Assembly: GCA_019115725.1 (NCBI GenBank)
Contig: DXCY01000217.1
Location: 1-7,384, forward strand
Reading direction: 5' to 3'
Source: Candidatus Luteimonas excrementigallinarum
GTDB taxonomy: Bacteria > Pseudomonadota > Gammaproteobacteria > Xanthomonadales > Xanthomonadaceae
DNA: 7,384 nucleotides
Shown: piece after piece, positions 5,535-7,384 of the stretch
How the letters are laid out: every line of letters begins with the position of its first letter
Numbering within the stretch: position 1 is the stretch's first letter
Made by a program: the position numbers and the translations under genes
The notes under the pieces: generated by a model
The model's input: only the letters and a program-made list of their open reading frames with translations
Told to the model about the DNA's origin: nothing
Databases searched by the model: none

Positions 5535-6254
5535 ATGACCCAATCTGCCCCAGCGTCCTCCCTGCCCGTACTCACCATCGACGGCCCCTCCGGCTCTGGA
5601 AAAGGCACGATCAGCCGCGCCGTTGCCGCGCGGATGGGCTGGCATTACCTGGACTCGGGCGCCCTGTACCGGGCCGTGGGGGTGGCGGCCGGATGGGCGA
5701 ATCTGGACCTTTCCGACGCCTCGGCGCTGGTGCGCTGCGCCTTTGACACCCAGGTGCGCTTCAGCGACGGCGGGGAAGGGGAGCCGCGGGTGCTGGTCAA
5801 CGATGTGGACGCCACCACCGAGCTGCGTACCGAAACCGCCGGCGCGGCGGCCTCGGCAATCGCCGCCATCCCCGAAGTGCGGGAGGCGTTGAAAGAGCGC
5901 CAGCGCGCATTCAGGCGAGCGCCGGGACTGGTTGCGGACGGCCGCGACATGGGTACGGTGATTTTTCCGGACGCCCCCTACAAGGTGTTCCTGACCGCCA
6001 GCGCGGAGGAACGCGCCGAAAGGCGCTATAAACAGTTGAGGGACAAGGGGGTTTCGGTTACATTGGCGGGTCTGCTGCGCGAGATCCTCGCCCGCGACGC
6101 CCGTGACGCCAGTCGCGCGGTGGCGCCGCTGCGGCCGGCCGAAGGCGCCGTCCACATCGACACCACCGGCCTGGACATCGAAACGGTCGTCGGGCGCGTA
6201 CTGGCCCTGTTGCCGGCACGCACCCTGGACGGAGACCCCGCACCAGCAGAATAA
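5535..6254 (+). CDS. cmk: cytidylate kinase (CMP/dCMP kinase)
   Basis: Phosphorylates CMP and dCMP to the diphosphates with ATP, feeding RNA, DNA and phospholipid precursor pools. It is cytoplasmic and monomeric in the family. The 239-residue protein has the P-loop GPSGSGKGT (17-25), the CMP-binding LDSGALYRAV (39-48), the family block VADGRDMGTVIFPDA (133-147), and the LID/catalytic region RDARDASRAVAPLRPA (187-202), all in the right order. It is slightly longer than the usual 225-230 residues, from a short N-terminal lead and a C-terminal tail (about 230-239). I chose the ATG at 5535 because the P-loop then lies near residue 17 as in homologues. The frame is open upstream to 5430, but that stretch is non-conserved promoter DNA. 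No Shine-Dalgarno is visible. It lies upstream of rpsA, the usual proteobacterial pairing, with a terminator-like hairpin between them. Confidence 0.97.
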   Translation: MTQSAPASSLPVLTIDGPSGSGKGTISRAVAARMGWHYLDSGALYRAVGVAAGWANLDLSDASALVRCAFDTQVRFSDGGEGEPRVLVNDVDATTELRTETAGAAASAIAAIPEVREALKERQRAFRRAPGLVADGRDMGTVIFPDAPYKVFLTASAEERAERRYKQLRDKGVSVTLAGLLREILARDARDASRAVAPLRPAEGAVHIDTTGLDIETVVGRVLALLPARTLDGDPAPAE

Positions 6255-6257
6255 GCC

Positions 6258-6287
6258 CCGCCGGGTGACCGGCGGATTTGTCCTTTT
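6258..6287 (+). terminator. intrinsic terminator or attenuator after cmk
   Basis: CCGCCGG (6258-6264) and CCGGCGG (6269-6275) form a perfect 7-bp all-GC stem with a GTGA (GNRA) tetraloop. The T-rich tail ATTTGTCCTTTT (6276-6287) follows. It starts 4 bp after the cmk stop. The interrupted U-run suggests partial rather than complete termination, so some cmk transcripts may read into rpsA. Confidence 0.75.
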
Positions 6288-6421
6288 CAACCACAACACT
6301 CAGCGGCCCCATGCGCAATCCCGCGCCGGCCGACCAAACGGGTGGACCACCGCGTGCAGGCAAAGTTCCGCTGGACCTGCTTTGTAACGCGCGGCCTGTG
6401 TCATCAACCGGATATCAATTA
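6288..6421 (+). promoter_or_regulatory. rpsA upstream/leader region
   Basis: This 134-bp stretch between the cmk terminator and rpsA must hold the rpsA promoter and translation-initiation region. I find no convincing -35/-10 pair. Directly before the ATG is the A/T-rich ggatatcaatta with no Shine-Dalgarno, as expected where ribosomal protein S1 controls its own translation. A small inverted repeat, ggtggaccacc (6341-6351), and complementary segments gcagg (6356-6360) and cctgc (6376-6380) could form leader hairpins. The frame is open through the region in phase with rpsA, but nothing suggests it is coding. Confidence 0.4.
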
Positions 6422-7384
6422 ATGACCGAATCATTTGCAGAGCTGTTCGAAGCCAGTCAGACCGACCTGGCCAAGCTCAAGCCAGGCGCCATCGTCACCG
6501 GCACCGTTGTCCAGGTGCGTACCGACGTGGTCGTCATCAACGCCGGACTCAAGTCCGAGGGCATCGTGCCCATCGAACAGTTCCGTAACGACGACGGCGA
6601 GATCGACGTTGCCGAAGGCGACACCGTCAAGGTGGCGCTGGACGCGCTCGAAAACGGCTTCGGCGAAACCGTACTGTCGCGCGAGAAGGCCAAGCGCGCC
6701 ATGGTGTGGGACGAGCTGGAAGAAGCCATGGAAAACGACGAGACCGTGACCGGCAAGATCAGCGGCAAGGTCAAGGGCGGCTTCACCGTCGACATCAAGG
6801 ACGTGCGCGCGTTCCTGCCGGGCTCCCTGGTCGACGTGCGCCCGGTCCGCGACCCCGCGTACCTGGAAGGCAAGGACCTGGAGTTCAAGCTCATCAAGCT
6901 TGACCGTCGCCGCAACAACGTCGTGGTGTCGCGCCGCGCCGTGGTCGAGAGCGAGCACTCCGAAGAGCGCGAGGCGCTGATGGAGAAGCTGGTCGAGGGC
7001 GCAGTGCTGCCGGGCGTGGTCAAGAACCTGACCGACTACGGCGCATTCGTGGACCTGGGCGGCATCGACGGCCTGCTGCACATCACCGACATGGCATGGA
7101 AGCGCGTGCGCCATCCGTCCGAGGTGGTGGAAGTGGGCCAGGAGCTGGAAGTGCGCGTGCTCAAGTACGACCGCGAGCGCAACCGCGTCAGCCTGGGCCT
7201 CAAGCAGCTGGGCGAGGATCCGTGGGACAACATCTCGCGCCGCTACCCGTCCAACACCCGCGTGTTCGGCAAGGTCTCCAACGTCACCGATTACGGTGCG
7301 TTCGTGGAAATCGAGCCGGGCGTCGAGGGCCTGGTGCACGTGTCCGAAATGGACTGGACCAACAAGAACGTCAACCCGGCCAAG
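6422..7384 (+). CDS. rpsA: 30S ribosomal protein S1, N-terminal 321 residues (3' truncated by window edge)
   Basis: Largest protein of the small ribosomal subunit. It binds mRNA leaders and allows initiation on structured or weak ribosome-binding sites. The start MTESFAELFE is nearly identical to E. coli S1 (MTESFAQLFE). Visible OB-fold S1 domains lie at about 21-87, 106-172, 192-260 and 277 onward, cut by the window edge. The first two are the ribosome-binding domains and the later ones bind RNA. Diagnostic blocks are GFGETVLSREKAKR (79-92), KGGFTVDI (118-125), RAFLPGSLVDVRPVRD (129-144), KNLTDYGAFVDLGGIDGLLHI (201-221) and VEGLVHVSEMDWTNKN (301-316). About 240 residues, including two further S1 domains, should follow outside the window. 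It sits downstream of cmk as in many proteobacteria. Autogenous translational control by S1 is known for E. coli, and the lack of a Shine-Dalgarno here is compatible with it. Confidence 0.98.
   Translation, partial: MTESFAELFEASQTDLAKLKPGAIVTGTVVQVRTDVVVINAGLKSEGIVPIEQFRNDDGEIDVAEGDTVKVALDALENGFGETVLSREKAKRAMVWDELEEAMENDETVTGKISGKVKGGFTVDIKDVRAFLPGSLVDVRPVRDPAYLEGKDLEFKLIKLDRRRNNVVVSRRAVVESEHSEEREALMEKLVEGAVLPGVVKNLTDYGAFVDLGGIDGLLHITDMAWKRVRHPSEVVEVGQELEVRVLKYDRERNRVSLGLKQLGEDPWDNISRRYPSNTRVFGKVSNVTDYGAFVEIEPGVEGLVHVSEMDWTNKNVNPAK

Noticed and set aside
5184..6299. 371-codon minus-strand open frame opposite cmk and extending across rpmJ
   Set aside because: It is a shadow of cmk and is out of frame with rpmJ. 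No family resemblance is visible.
6431..7339. 302-codon minus-strand open frame opposite rpsA
   Set aside because: It is antisense to ribosomal protein S1, which is unmistakable on the plus strand. The translation is His/Asp/Val-rich antisense noise.
1..7384. Search for CRISPR arrays, insertion sequences, tRNA genes, attachment sites or a defence/toxin system
   Set aside because: No spaced direct repeats, transposase or integrase motifs, or tRNA-like folds were seen. Every large frame is accounted for by core genes.

Overview
The window is a GC-rich stretch (roughly two-thirds G+C by eye) of ordinary bacterial chromosome. It looks like a member of the Xanthomonadaceae/Lysobacterales (Xanthomonas, Stenotrophomonas, Pseudoxanthomonas or Lysobacter type). 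This rests on the 41-residue two-cysteine form of ribosomal protein L36, the aguA-aguB arrangement and the overall codon use. The genus cannot be fixed from the sequence alone. I see no phage, insertion sequence, CRISPR array, tRNA or rRNA.

Layout, left to right. Positions 1-1472 (+) hold the last 489 codons of an RND-family inner-membrane efflux pump. Its stop lies 4 bp from the stop of a convergent minus-strand operon. Read in its own direction (right to left), that operon runs: a small exported protein (5072-4710), agmatine deiminase aguA (4706-3654), N-carbamoylputrescine amidase aguB (3599-2715), and a TraB/PrgY-type membrane protein (2685-1477). Gaps are 3, 54 and 29 bp. Upstream of this operon is the minus-strand gene rpmJ (5350-5225), closed off by a strong intrinsic terminator at 5156-5181. 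Diverging from rpmJ on the plus strand are cmk (5535-6254) and, after a second terminator-like hairpin, the start of rpsA (6422 to the window edge), a pair commonly found together in proteobacteria.

How the genes work together. AguA and AguB catalyse consecutive steps turning agmatine into N-carbamoylputrescine and then putrescine, so the minus-strand operon is a polyamine-biosynthesis unit. It also carries two genes without an obvious metabolic role: the exported BamE-like small protein at its head and the TraB-like protein with two GxxH motifs at its tail. rpmJ, cmk and rpsA are housekeeping genes for the ribosome and for CMP/dCMP phosphorylation.

Most of the window is therefore well-understood core genome, and I do not see an undescribed defence or mobile system. 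The points most worth a second look are the association of the two unexplained genes with aguAB, a 12-bp inverted repeat between rpmJ and cmk, the possible leaderless start of aguB, and the SD-less rpsA leader, which stays open in the rpsA frame.
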